The notes: generated by a model from the letters alone, not told the origin. Numbered from the stretch's first letter, positions 34,598 through 43,465 are shown. The stretch is 64,000 bases of DNA from Streptomyces massasporeus (GCF_014648995.1 NZ_BMSE01000011.1:62001-126000); one strand, 5' to 3'. Program-made: numbers and translations.

Positions 34598-35965
34598 TTA
34601 CGGATACGTGTACGCGTTGAGGGTGGTGACGGCGGAGGCCGGGTTGCCGCGGTCGTAGTGGTCCACGGCGAGGAAGTTGGGCTTCTTGCGGGCGGCCGGC
34701 TGGCAGAACCTCTGGGCGCGGTCGGCGAGTTTGGTGTTGTCCGTGCCGGCCGTGCCGGTGAGCGGGACGTCACGGAAGTGGTTCATGACGAACAGCGGGC
34801 GGAATCCCGGTTCGGTGCGGGTCAGCGGAATGTTGGTGTCGGCCCCGTACCAGCGGCTGTAGCAGGACCAGTCGGAGGTGCCGAGGCCCGAGCCCATCGA
34901 CCAGTAGTTCTCGACGGTCCACTCGGGCTGGTACATGACGCCGAAGCTGTCCCGGGTCAGGCCCGCGGCCTGGTCGGCGGAGCGGCTGTGGTCGGTGAAG
35001 ATCAGCAGCCGGTCGCCGGCGGCGGCCAGCTCCGTCATCGTCGGCCAGCCGTTCTGCCGCACGCCGGTGAGATCGGGCCGGTAGAGCACGTCCGACAGGC
35101 CGTTGACACGGGCGAGTTCGGCGCGCAGGACGGCCGGATCGACGTAGTCCTCCAGGAAGACGGTGACGAACTGGTCGGGGTGGGCCTTCAGGAAGTCGAC
35201 CATGCGCTGGAGGTCGACCCACAGGGCGACGGGTCTGCTGACGAGGGTGCAGCTGTTGTGGCAGAGGATCGCGCCGTCGGGGGTCTGGTGGATGTCCAGC
35301 ATGAATCCGCGGACCCCGTCGGCGAGTTGACGTTCGATGCCGCGGGTCTGGTTGGGCACGAGGTTGACGAAGGGCGGGGCGAAGCCGCCGTCGACGCCGT
35401 TGGCGTACGCGTTGTGCGTGGTGAGGAACGTGACCTGGTCCAGGGTGCGCCGGTCCTGCGGCGGCATGGGGTTGGTGGCGGGCGTGACCGGGGTGAGGTA
35501 CCAGGCGGCGAGGTCGCCGGATCCGCCGAGCGCGAGCCGGGCGGGGTAGGTGGCGCCGGACGGCTTGGGCGCGACCGTGAGGTGGCGGGTGGTTCCCGGG
35601 ACCTTGAGCGTGTAGCGGTCGGCGCCGATCGGGTCGATCTCCCACCCGGCGTCGCCACTCGCGCAGGCGACGGTCGCGGCCTGGTCGCCACTGCGGCCGA
35701 GGCAGCTGCCGGGCGCGACGGTGTTCTCCAGGAGGTAGGAGGACCCGCTCGGCTTCAACTGCCACTGCTGGCGGTCCTCGTTGCCGCGGGGTCTGCGCTG
35801 CTCGACCGCGCCACCGTTGTCGGCCGCGTTGAGCCCGGTCGTGGCGCTCTGGACGTAGTACGGGCCCGGAGCCGGAACGGCGGCGGCAGCGGGCTGGGGG
35901 GCCACGACCGCGGCGGCCAGTGCCGCGGCCGTGGCGAGCAGGGCGTGGGGGGTGCGTAGGCGCAT
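34598..35965 (-). CDS. Secreted PI-PLC-X domain protein with ricin-type lectin region
   Basis: A 455-residue exported protein. MRLRTPHALLATAAALAA is a signal peptide with cleavage near PAAAAVPA. Residues about 33-140 resemble a ricin-type beta-trefoil (VQSATTGLNAADNGG, GSCLGRSGDQAATVAC). The C-terminal 300 residues form a PI-PLC-X barrel, with TFLTTHNAYANG and MLDIHQTPDG holding the two catalytic His and HNSC following. Such enzymes cleave glycosylphosphatidylinositol or related lipids. The start at ATG 35965 is chosen for the signal peptide, since an upstream ATG would add about 20 charged residues. Confidence 0.88.
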   Translation of the reverse strand: MRLRTPHALLATAAALAAAVVAPQPAAAAVPAPGPYYVQSATTGLNAADNGGAVEQRRPRGNEDRQQWQLKPSGSSYLLENTVAPGSCLGRSGDQAATVACASGDAGWEIDPIGADRYTLKVPGTTRHLTVAPKPSGATYPARLALGGSGDLAAWYLTPVTPATNPMPPQDRRTLDQVTFLTTHNAYANGVDGGFAPPFVNLVPNQTRGIERQLADGVRGFMLDIHQTPDGAILCHNSCTLVSRPVALWVDLQRMVDFLKAHPDQFVTVFLEDYVDPAVLRAELARVNGLSDVLYRPDLTGVRQNGWPTMTELAAAGDRLLIFTDHSRSADQAAGLTRDSFGVMYQPEWTVENYWSMGSGLGTSDWSCYSRWYGADTNIPLTRTEPGFRPLFVMNHFRDVPLTGTAGTDNTKLADRAQRFCQPAARKKPNFLAVDHYDRGNPASAVTTLNAYTYP

Positions 35966-36034
35966 GAGGGATGCCCTTCGGTCAACCGTCAGGTTCATGA
36001 CATCCCGCATGACACCACGCCGCACGGTCCCGCG

Positions 36035-36925
36035 TCAGCAGTACAGGTTGCCTCCGGGGGACGTCCCGAGGATCTGCGTGAACCGCTGGTAGTTGTTCAC
36101 ACGGCTCTGCACCTGCGCCGGGTTCTTGCCGTCGCACTCCAGGGAGCCGTTGATGCTGCGGATCGTCTGGCCGAACCCGGCGCCGTTCACCATGGCGTTG
36201 TGCGGGGTCATGCTGCCGGGGCCGGTCTGGGTGTTCCAGTACCACAGGGCCGTCTTCCAGGCGACCGCCGAGTCGTTCTGCACCAGCCAGGGGTTGTTCA
36301 GCAGGTCGATGCCGAGCGCGTCGCCCGCGGCCTTGTAGTTGAAGTTCCAGCTCAGCTGGATCGGGCCGCGCCCGTAGTAGGCGGCCTGTCCGGCCGGACA
36401 GCCGTAGGGCTGTCCCCAGTCGCAGTAGTGCGGGTAGTTGGCGGTGTTCTGCTCCACCACGTGCACCAGACCGCCGGTCTCGTGGCTGACGTTGGCGAGG
36501 AAGGCGGCGGCCTCCTGCTTCTTCACCGTGTCGCTGCCGGTGTTGGCGAAGCCGGGGTAGGCGCTCAGGGCCGCGGTGAGGCCGCTGTAGCTGTAGAACG
36601 AATTCCGGTTCGGGAACATCTGGTTGAACTGCGCCTCGCTCACGACGAAGCGCGCGTTGGGCGTGCCCGGCCCGCTGTCGCAGGCGTACGGCTCCCAGTA
36701 CCAGGTGCTGATGACCGGGTCGTAGCCCGGATTGGCGTGCTCGGCGATGTACGCCTTGCCGTCGGTGTAGCGGACGATGTCGCCGGCGTTGTACGACGTC
36801 CCGGCCGTCCAGTTCGGGTAGCTGGAGCAGGCGGCGGCCGAGGCGTTCGAGGCGGGCAGGAGCACCGGCGCGGTGCCGGCGAGGGCGAGGGTGGCCAGGA
36901 CTGCGGAGATACGGCGTCTCGACAC
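36035..36925 (-). CDS. Secreted GH19 chitinase with chitin-binding domain
   Basis: A 296-residue chitinase. GTG 36925 with AAGGAG upstream opens a signal peptide (RRRISAVLATLALAGTAP, cleavage near ASAAA). A CBM5/12 chitin-binding module (about 35-80: YPNWTAGTSYNAGDIVRY with its Trp/Tyr surface) is followed by a family 19 catalytic domain (about 90-296) with catalytic Glu in SHETGGL and PIQLSWNFNY. It cleaves chitin by inversion. The promoter carries direct repeats typical of chitin-induced Streptomyces genes. Confidence 0.95.
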   Translation of the reverse strand: MSRRRISAVLATLALAGTAPVLLPASNASAAACSSYPNWTAGTSYNAGDIVRYTDGKAYIAEHANPGYDPVISTWYWEPYACDSGPGTPNARFVVSEAQFNQMFPNRNSFYSYSGLTAALSAYPGFANTGSDTVKKQEAAAFLANVSHETGGLVHVVEQNTANYPHYCDWGQPYGCPAGQAAYYGRGPIQLSWNFNYKAAGDALGIDLLNNPWLVQNDSAVAWKTALWYWNTQTGPGSMTPHNAMVNGAGFGQTIRSINGSLECDGKNPAQVQSRVNNYQRFTQILGTSPGGNLYC

Positions 36926-37065
36926 GGGTTCAACTCCTTCGCGGAGCACGGCCGCACCCTGACGAGGGCAGGGCGAAGCGGGCCCTCGACCGCACGCACC
37001 GGGGGGTCCGGTCACGGCGTGGGGGCGGCCGTGGTGGGGGGCTGTGGAGCCACACTCAACCGCGT

Positions 37066-37109
37066 TGGTCTGTACCAGTCAAGGGTGTAGACCAGTCAGG
37101 TATAGACCT
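37066..37109 (-). promoter_or_regulatory. Three dre-like 12-bp repeats before the chitinase gene
   Basis: Reading along the plus strand, TGGTCTGTACCA (37066-37077), GGGTGTAGACCA (37083-37094) and AGGTATAGACCT (37098-37109) are three variants of the TGGTCTAGACCA element. The element is known in Streptomyces chitinase promoters and in DasR sites (dre). They lie 141-184 bases before the chitinase start. Chitin/GlcNAc-dependent control is expected from this. Confidence 0.75.
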
Positions 37110-37201
37110 GTTGGTGTCCGTGCTGGTTGACGGCCCGTCATTCCCCCGATCGGCTCGGCGCGATCGGCGACCCGTTCGTGCCGTCCGGCGTCCTGGAGCG
37201 C

Positions 37202-37642
37202 TCACACGTGCGCCGGGTCCTCCAGCGTCGCCGCCAGCCGGTTCAGCAGGGACCGCAGCAGGTCGTCGTCGCCTTCGCCGAGCGAGGGCCGTGCGGCGCG
37301 GACCGCCTGGTCGACGCGCTGCCAGTACTCCTGGCCGCGCGGAGTGAGATGGGCGAGGATGCGGCGGCGGTCGAACGGATCGACCCTGCGGTGCACGAGG
37401 TTCTGGTCGACGAGCTGGTCGACCAGCTTGGTCAGCGTCGGAGGCGGCAGGAAGGCGGCTTCCGCGAGCCCCGTCATGTGGTGCCCCTCGCCGTCCGACA
37501 GCGAGGCCAGCACCCGCCACGCGTCCAGCGAGCAGCCCTCCGCCTCCAGCACACCCTGCAACCGGCGCGCCGCGAGTCGTTCGGCCCGCGTCAGCAACTG
37601 CACGAGGTCGTCGGGCCGACGCGGCGGGGTGGGGCTGGGCAT
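37202..37642 (-). CDS. MarR-family transcriptional regulator
   Basis: A 146-residue winged-helix protein. LVQLLTRAERLAARRLQG starts the dimer helix, MTGLAEAAFLPPPTLTKLVD is the recognition helix-turn-helix, and RRRVDPFDRRRILAHLT-like sequence forms the wing (about 85-102). The start is ATG 37642. It is divergent from the AmiC-like sensor gene 81 bases away and may regulate it. Confidence 0.9.
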   Translation of the reverse strand: MPSPTPPRRPDDLVQLLTRAERLAARRLQGVLEAEGCSLDAWRVLASLSDGEGHHMTGLAEAAFLPPPTLTKLVDQLVDQNLVHRRVDPFDRRRILAHLTPRGQEYWQRVDQAVRAARPSLGEGDDDLLRSLLNRLAATLEDPAHV

Positions 37643-37723
37643 CCCTGCTCTCCTAGGTGCCGAGGGGTGTCCATCGTAGGAGACGCACTGGAGTTCGTCC
37701 CCCGCAGCCGGAATCATGACGCC

Positions 37724-38833
37724 ATGTTCCGGCGCGACCTTCCCGGGCCCGAGTGGTTCACGGCCGACGACTCCGTGTTCGGCGTGGCCCTCGTCTTCCC
37801 GCTGCAGGGGCCGGCCGGGATCTTCGGGCCCACGTGTGAGCTGTGTGCGCGGCTGGCCGCCGAGGAGGTCAACCGGGACGGCGGCGTGCTCGGCAGGCAG
37901 CTCCGGCTGGTGCCCGTCGACGGCTCGGGCGCGCCGCACGACATCGCCGACGAGGTCGAGGCGCTGGTGGACCTGGGCGCCGTGCAGGGCGTCACGGGCT
38001 GGCACATCTCGTCCGTGCGGCGGGCGCTCGCACCACGGATCGCGCACCGCGTCCCCTACGTGTACACCGCGCTGTACGAGGGCGGGGAGGACACGGCGGG
38101 GGTGTTCCTGACCAGTGAGACCCCGCGCGACCAGCTCCGGCCGGCGATGGATCTGCTGGCACACGAGCGCGGAGTGCGGCGCTGGTTCGTGGTGGGCAAC
38201 GACTACGTGTGGCCGCGGCACACGGCCCGCTCGGCCCGCGGGTACGCCCGGGACCGCGGCGGGTGCGTCGCCGGTGAGGCGTATCTGCCGCTCGGCACCC
38301 ACGACTTCGAGCCGGTGCTGCGCCGCGTCGAGCGCTCGGACGCCGACGCGGTGCTGATGCTGCTCGTCGGCAGCGACGCGGTGCGCTTCAACCGGGCGTT
38401 CGCGGCGTACGGCCTGCACGAGCGCTGTCTGCGGCTGAGCACGCTGATGGACGAGAACATGCTGGTGGCGAGCGGCCCGGAGGCCACCGAGGACCTCTAC
38501 AGCACGGCCGGGTTCTTCGCCTCGCTGGCCAATCGCGACACCCTCGACTTCCATGGCCAGTACGCCGCCCGCTACGGCGTCCAGGCACCCGCCCTCGGCA
38601 GCCTCGGCGAGTCCTGCTACGAGGGTGTGCTGCTGCTGGCCGCACTGCTGAAGAGAGCCGGCACGCTGGACGTCTCGGCGATCGGCGCGGCCGCCGGGGC
38701 GGGGGCGGTGTGGTACGAGGGCCCGCGCGGGCTGCTGCACCTGCGCGACGCCCATGTGCGCCAGCGGATCTACCTGGCTCGGGCCGACGGGCTCGACTTC
38801 GACGTGCTCACGGAACTGGAGGCGCGCCCCTAG
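37724..38833 (+). CDS. Cytosolic AmiC/UrtA-like ligand-binding protein
   Basis: A 369-residue type I periplasmic-binding-fold protein. Its two alpha/beta lobes are read from VFGVALVFPLQGPAGIFG and AAEEVNRDGGVLGRQLRLV, then VRRWFVVGNDYVWPRHTARS. It resembles UrtA and AmiC, the amide-responsive sensor. There is no signal peptide, so it should be cytosolic, like AmiC rather than a transporter component. No ABC transporter genes flank it. The divergent MarR gene suggests a regulatory pair. Ligand unknown. Confidence 0.85.
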   Translation: MFRRDLPGPEWFTADDSVFGVALVFPLQGPAGIFGPTCELCARLAAEEVNRDGGVLGRQLRLVPVDGSGAPHDIADEVEALVDLGAVQGVTGWHISSVRRALAPRIAHRVPYVYTALYEGGEDTAGVFLTSETPRDQLRPAMDLLAHERGVRRWFVVGNDYVWPRHTARSARGYARDRGGCVAGEAYLPLGTHDFEPVLRRVERSDADAVLMLLVGSDAVRFNRAFAAYGLHERCLRLSTLMDENMLVASGPEATEDLYSTAGFFASLANRDTLDFHGQYAARYGVQAPALGSLGESCYEGVLLLAALLKRAGTLDVSAIGAAAGAGAVWYEGPRGLLHLRDAHVRQRIYLARADGLDFDVLTELEARP

Positions 38834-38902
38834 GCGCCGGGCCGGCCGACGACACGCCCCCGGATCAGCGCCCCGCCCCGCTCGACCGCGAGAATTCCTC
38901 CC

Positions 38903-39952
38903 ATGACCACCACACCCCATCCCCTCGTCACCGGCGCACAGCGACTGGCGCACGATCTCCTCGTCCCGCGGGCCGAGCTCGTCGACCAGGAGGGGGTGCC
39001 CGCGAGCCATGTCGAGGCGGTGAAGCGGGCAGGGCTGCTGGGGGTGGTCGCGCCGCGGGAGTACGGCGGGGCGGACGCGCCCGTGGCCGTGGCGCGGGAG
39101 ACCGCGGAGATCCTGGCCGGGGCGTGCTGCTCCACATGGTTCGTGCAGACACAGCACCACACACCGGTGAAGCTGCTCGCCACCTACGACTCCCCCGTCC
39201 GGGAGAAGCTGCTGCGCCCGCTGGCGACCGGCGAGCTGATGGCCGGCATCGCGTTCGCCCACGTCCGTGCCTTCCCCCGGGTGCCCGTGCGGGCCGTCGC
39301 CGAGGAGGGCGGCTGGCGGTTCGAGGGCCGGGTGCCCTGGTACACCGGCTGGGGGCTGAACGACGTGATGCTGCTGGCCGGGGTGACGGACTCGGCCGAG
39401 GTGGTGTTCGTGTTCGCCGAGGCCCGCGCGCAGCCGGGGCTGACACCGTCGGCGCCGATGCGGCTCGCGGCCCTCACCGCCGCGCGTACGGTGTCCCTAA
39501 AGCTGGACGGCCTGTGGGTTCCGGACGAGTCCGTCGTGCTGCGCACCTCGCAGGAGGAGTTCGCCCTGGTCGACCTCCCCCGGGCCGCCAACGCCAGTCC
39601 GGCCGTGTTCGGGGTGGCGGACGCGGCGCTGGACCTGGTGGCGCAGACCCCGGAGGGCCGGGAGACGGCCCGGTCGCTGCGGGCCCGGCTCGACGAGGTA
39701 CAGCAGGAGGCCTACGCCCTGGCCGACCGGCCCGCCCCGCAGGACTCCGTCCCGGAACGACTGGCCGTGAAGACACGGGCGTTCGACCTCCTGCGCGCGG
39801 CCACGACCGCGGCGATCGTGGCCGGGGGCGGCCGCTCCATGGCCCTCGACAACCGGGCGCAACGGCTGGCGCGCGAGGGGATGTTCCTGCTGGTGCAGGG
39901 CCAGACGGCCGAGGCACGCCGGACGCACCTCGCCTCGCTGGCGTCGGGCTAG
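38903..39952 (+). CDS. Acyl-CoA-dehydrogenase-fold flavoprotein
   Basis: A 349-residue protein of the acyl-CoA dehydrogenase family. The N-terminal helical domain contains GLLGVVAPREYGGADAPV, the middle beta domain AFAHVRAFPRVPVRA and WRFEGRVPWYTGWG. The C-terminal helices end LVQGQTAEARRTHLASL. The typical catalytic Glu near the end is not obvious, so it may be a flavin monooxygenase relative (HpaB/DszC-like) rather than a true dehydrogenase. Its stop overlaps the convergent serine hydrolase stop in CTAG. Confidence 0.8.
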   Translation: MTTTPHPLVTGAQRLAHDLLVPRAELVDQEGVPASHVEAVKRAGLLGVVAPREYGGADAPVAVARETAEILAGACCSTWFVQTQHHTPVKLLATYDSPVREKLLRPLATGELMAGIAFAHVRAFPRVPVRAVAEEGGWRFEGRVPWYTGWGLNDVMLLAGVTDSAEVVFVFAEARAQPGLTPSAPMRLAALTAARTVSLKLDGLWVPDESVVLRTSQEEFALVDLPRAANASPAVFGVADAALDLVAQTPEGRETARSLRARLDEVQQEAYALADRPAPQDSVPERLAVKTRAFDLLRAATTAAIVAGGGRSMALDNRAQRLAREGMFLLVQGQTAEARRTHLASLASG

Positions 39953-41151
39953 CCGAGGCGGGGCGCGGCCGGTGCCCGTTCCGTCCGGGACGGGGCCTTC
40001 CCGCAGAACTCGGCTTCGATGACGTCGACATAGAGCGAGGAGTCCGGGAGCCAGTCGCCGTTGATGTTGAAGGTGAGCTGGTGTTCGCCGTCCTGGGTGC
40101 CGACCATCGCGGACAGTGAGCCGTTGGTGCGGCCGCTCTTGCCGACGACCTTCACACCGCAGGACAACTGCGCGAACTCGACTCCGAGTCCGTACCCGAT
40201 GCCGTGCCCGGCCGGGACCTCGTCGAACATCTCCTTCGTCTGCCGCGGGGGCAGCACGTCGCCCTTGACCAGGGCCCGTTGGAAGCGGTTGAGGTCGCCG
40301 CTGGTGGAGATGACGTCACCGGCCGCGCCCAGCCAGGTCATGTTCTGTTCGGTGGCGTCGTGGATCTCGGCGTCGGGGGTGTCCTGGTGGAGCCGCGAGT
40401 AGCCGACGGGGTGCGGTTTCGGCATCTCGGGTGCCGTGCCCGGGAACGACGTCCCGCGCAGCTTCAGAGGCCGGATGATGCGACGGGTGATCTCCTGCGC
40501 GTACGAGCGTCCCGTCGCCTTCTCGATCACCATGCCCGCAAGGACGAAGTTGGTGTTGGAGTACGAGGGCTCACCCTGCGGGCCGGGCTGCGGCGGGTGC
40601 TTCAGGGCGATCGCCACCAGTTCCCCGGGCTGATAGGTGTCGTACCGGTGATCCGGGAAGCCGGGTCCTGCGGTGTCGTGGATGAAGTCGGGGTCGTCGG
40701 TGTAGTTGGCGATGCCGCTGGTGTGGTTGAGGAGTTGACGCAGCGTCACCTTGCTGCCGTCGTAGCCGTTGCCGCGCACCAGGCCGGGCAGCCATCGCTC
40801 GACCGTGTCGTCCAGGTCCAGTCTGCCTTCCGCCTCCAGTTGGAGCAGGACGGTCGCGACGAACGTCTTGGTGATGCTGGCACCGCGGAAGTGCTCGCCG
40901 GCCGTCCGCTTGCGGCCCGTGCCGGTGTCCGCGTGACCGGCCCGCCCGAACCAACTCCCTTGGGTGTCCCGGACGGTGGCCGCCGCTCCGGGGAGGCCGC
41001 CCTTCTCGACGAGAGCGCGTAACGCGGTCCGGGTGGCCTCGTGGCCCTGCGTCGGTTCCGCCGCCTGCGCTGCCGGGGCGAGTGCCGCCGTACCGGCGGA
41101 CAGTGCCACGGCCAGGGCGATCGAGACGGTGCGTGCGGCGCGCTGCTTCAT
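39949..41151 (-). CDS. Secreted beta-lactamase-family serine hydrolase with TTA codon
   Basis: A 400-residue exported class C-type serine hydrolase, DD-peptidase-like. The signal peptide is TVSIALAVALSAGTAALAP with cleavage near AQAAE. The active site shows GASITKTF (Ser-x-x-Lys), YSNTN (Tyr-x-Asn) and VVGKSGRTNG. Such enzymes are D-Ala-D-Ala carboxypeptidases, esterases or D-peptidases. AGGAGG precedes ATG 41151. Codon 44 (41020-41022, opposite strand) is TTA, so bldA-dependent expression late in growth is expected. Confidence 0.88.
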   Translation of the reverse strand: MKQRAARTVSIALAVALSAGTAALAPAAQAAEPTQGHEATRTALRALVEKGGLPGAAATVRDTQGSWFGRAGHADTGTGRKRTAGEHFRGASITKTFVATVLLQLEAEGRLDLDDTVERWLPGLVRGNGYDGSKVTLRQLLNHTSGIANYTDDPDFIHDTAGPGFPDHRYDTYQPGELVAIALKHPPQPGPQGEPSYSNTNFVLAGMVIEKATGRSYAQEITRRIIRPLKLRGTSFPGTAPEMPKPHPVGYSRLHQDTPDAEIHDATEQNMTWLGAAGDVISTSGDLNRFQRALVKGDVLPPRQTKEMFDEVPAGHGIGYGLGVEFAQLSCGVKVVGKSGRTNGSLSAMVGTQDGEHQLTFNINGDWLPDSSLYVDVIEAEFCGKAPSRTERAPAAPRLG

Positions 41152-41255
41152 GATGGCCTCCTGGTCACCGAGGGGGTCGGTGGGCCCGCCCTCTCGCTGA
41201 CCAGGACGCCCAAGTCCCGTGCCAGGGTTGATCTTTGCGTGCGATCCGCGAGATG

Positions 41256-42407
41256 TCAGCTCGCGACCGGTACGAAGGGAGCGGGAGCGACGGGAGCGGC
41301 CTCCCGGCCCGCGGGATGCCGCCACAGTCCCCGCGCGGCGAGGCGTGGCAGTACGCCCTCGCCGAACCAGTAGGCCTCTTCCAGGTGCGGGTAGCCGGAG
41401 AGGACGAACTCGTCGATGCCCAGGGCGTGGTACTCCCTGATCCGCTCGGCGACCTCGTCGTGGCTGCCGACCAGGGCGGTGCCCGCCCCGCCGCGCACCA
41501 GGCCGATGCCGGCCCACAGGTTGGGATGGATCTCCAGGCGGTCACGGCGGCCGCCGTGCAGGGCGAGCATGCGCTGCTGCCCCTCGGACTCACTGCGGGC
41601 GAGCCCGGCCTGCACCGCCGCCACCGTCTCCGGGTCGAATTCGTCGAGCAGCCGGTCCGCCTCGGCCCAGGCCTGCTCGGCGGTGTCGCGGGTGATCACG
41701 TGCAGCCGGATGCCGAAGCGCAGGGTGCGGCCCTGTGCGGCGGCCGGCGACCGGAGCCGGGCGATCTTCTCGGCGACCTGAGCGGGCGGCTCCCCCCAAG
41801 TGAGGTAGACGTCGGCGTGCCGGGCCGCGATCTCACCGGCGATGGGTGAGGAGCCGCCGAAGTAGACCTCGGGCACGGGGTCGGGCACCCGGGCCAGCGC
41901 CGCGTCCTCCACCCGGACGTGCTCGCCGTGCAGGTCGACGGTCCGCCCCCGCCACAACTCCCGTACGACCTGGAGGAATTCACCGGTGCGGCGGTACCGG
42001 CCGTCCTTGTCCAGGAAGTCGCCGAAGGCGCGCTGCTCCTTGTTCTCACCGCCGGTGACGACGTTGAGCAGCAGCCGTCCGCCGGTCTGGCGCTGGAAGG
42101 TGGCCGCCATCTGCGCGGCGAGGGTGGGCGAGATCAGGCCCGGCCGGAAGGCGACGAGGAACTTCAGGCGTTCGGTGTGCTGGGCGACCATCGCCGTCGT
42201 CAGCCACGCGTCCTCGCACCATGCGCCGGTGGGTGTGAGAGCACCCGCGAAACCCACCTCCTCGGCGGCCCGGGCGATCTGGCTCAGGTAGGCGACCGTC
42301 GGCGGCCGGTCCCGCCCGGACGCGGTGGCCGGGGTGCCGTGACCCCCACCGACGACATGGCGGCTGTCGCCGTTGGTGGGCAGGAACCAGTGGAACGTGA
42401 GGGACAC
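41256..42407 (-). CDS. ssuD: Alkanesulfonate monooxygenase SsuD
   Basis: A 383-residue luciferase-fold FMNH2-dependent monooxygenase. FHWFLPTNGDSRHVVGGGHG at the N-terminus and FLVAFRPGLISPTLAAQMA are close to SsuD, which releases sulfite from alkanesulfonates during sulfur starvation. VSGYPHLEEAYWFGEGVLP-like sequence near the end is also diagnostic (about 345-362). It follows ssuE by 48 bases in the same direction, its natural flavin-reductase partner. Confidence 0.93.
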   Translation of the reverse strand: MSLTFHWFLPTNGDSRHVVGGGHGTPATASGRDRPPTVAYLSQIARAAEEVGFAGALTPTGAWCEDAWLTTAMVAQHTERLKFLVAFRPGLISPTLAAQMAATFQRQTGGRLLLNVVTGGENKEQRAFGDFLDKDGRYRRTGEFLQVVRELWRGRTVDLHGEHVRVEDAALARVPDPVPEVYFGGSSPIAGEIAARHADVYLTWGEPPAQVAEKIARLRSPAAAQGRTLRFGIRLHVITRDTAEQAWAEADRLLDEFDPETVAAVQAGLARSESEGQQRMLALHGGRRDRLEIHPNLWAGIGLVRGGAGTALVGSHDEVAERIREYHALGIDEFVLSGYPHLEEAYWFGEGVLPRLAARGLWRHPAGREAAPVAPAPFVPVAS

Positions 42408-42455
42408 GAGGTCTCCGATCGAGGAGTACGCGCGGTGGCGCGTCGGTGCGGGGTG

Positions 42456-43010
42456 TCAGCCCGCCACGGCCAGCAGCGGGATGCGGCCGAGCGCCGCGGA
42501 GAACTGGTCGACCACCTGGCTCAGCGCCTCGGTGGCGGCCGGCGCGACGGTCAGGGACCCGTCGTCCTGCACGGTGAGGTCCTTGTCGAGGGTGAACCAG
42601 CCCTGCACGATGTGGGCCGCACCCATGGAGTTGAGCACCGGGCGCAGGGCGTAGTCGATGGCCAGCACATGGGCGACGCTGCCGCCGGTGGCGAGCGGCA
42701 GGACGGTCTTGCCGGTCAGGGCGTACTGCGGGAGCAGGTCCAGCAGGGCCTTCAGGACACCGGAGTAGGACGCCTTGTAGACGGGCGTGCCGACGACGAC
42801 GCCGTCGGCCCGCGCGAACAGTTCGGTGGCCTCGACGATCGCGGGGTGGCGGAAGTCGGCGCCGAGCAGGGCCTCGGCGGGGATGGTGCGGACGTCGAGC
42901 GGGATCACGTCATGCCCCTGGGCCGCCAGCCGCTTGTCCAGGTGGCGCAGCAGTCGGCTGGTGCGGGAGGAGGCGGACGGGCTGCCGGAGACGGACAGGA
43001 CGGTGGCCAT
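42456..43010 (-). CDS. ssuE: NAD(P)H:FMN reductase SsuE
   Basis: A 184-residue flavodoxin-fold FMN reductase. VLSVSGSPSASSRTSRLLRH is the phosphate-binding loop and VVGTPVYKASYSGVLKALLD the typical dimer/FMN segment. It supplies reduced FMN to SsuD encoded next. ATG 43010 gives the canonical MATVLSVSGSPS. A cysteine-type leader peptide gene lies 190 bases upstream. Confidence 0.92.
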   Translation of the reverse strand: MATVLSVSGSPSASSRTSRLLRHLDKRLAAQGHDVIPLDVRTIPAEALLGADFRHPAIVEATELFARADGVVVGTPVYKASYSGVLKALLDLLPQYALTGKTVLPLATGGSVAHVLAIDYALRPVLNSMGAAHIVQGWFTLDKDLTVQDDGSLTVAPAATEALSQVVDQFSAALGRIPLLAVAG

Positions 43011-43200
43011 GGGCACTCTTTTCCGGGATGAGGCGCGACTGCGCGGGCATCGCCGAATTCGGGGGCACGCAGGTGAAAGGGCGTGCCGAAGCGCCGAATT
43101 CAGGCGTGAGGGGAGTTCACCGCACATCGCATCCCGTCGGCACGGCAATGGCCGACGGACGGCGGAAACGGCGGTGTGAGGAAGCGGCGAGCCGAAGGAC
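43011..43200 (-). promoter_or_regulatory. ssuE leader region with hairpin
   Basis: This 190-base stretch between the leader peptide stop and ssuE holds no gene. GGCACGC (43064-43070) pairs with GCGTGCC (43081-43087), and CGCCGAATTC occurs at 43051-43060 and again at 43092-43101. These could form alternative structures responding to ribosome position on the leader peptide. A ribosome-type attenuator is inferred, not shown. Confidence 0.4.
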
Positions 43201-43284
43201 TCAGGCTGCGGCGCGACAGGAAGCGCTGGAGACGCGTGCGAGGTCGACGTGGCGTCGCCGCGTGAGGTCCAGTCGCATGGTCAT
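43201..43284 (-). CDS. Putative cysteine-responsive leader peptide upstream of ssuE
   Basis: A 27-codon frame starting ATG 43284 (or 25 codons from ATG 43278) encodes a peptide with RRRHVDLARVSSASC near its end. The segment RRHVDLxRVSSAxCR is the signature of the short actinobacterial putative leader peptides placed before sulfur-assimilation genes. Ribosome stalling at the single Cys codon during cysteine shortage is thought to open expression of the downstream genes. The ssuE-ssuD pair follows on the same strand. The ribosome-binding site is weak. Confidence 0.75.
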   Translation of the reverse strand: MTMRLDLTRRRHVDLARVSSASCRAAA

Positions 43285-43465
43285 GCCATGGATCGTGGCA
43301 GTGGATGTCGAGGGCCGTCAAGGAATGAGCGGCTCATCTCGTATCCCGGACCGGCCATTTCACGAAAGGCGGCCCGGAAAGGCTTGCGTGCGCCCCCGGT
43401 TCGGCCGGCTCGGTTCGGCACGGCCCGAGGGCGCGGATCTCTGTGCGGTGCGGGCGGGCGCCGCC

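Noticed and set aside
37202..39262. 686-residue leftward frame ending in the MarR protein
   Set aside because: Only the last 146 residues are a real protein; the rest is antisense to the AmiC-like gene.
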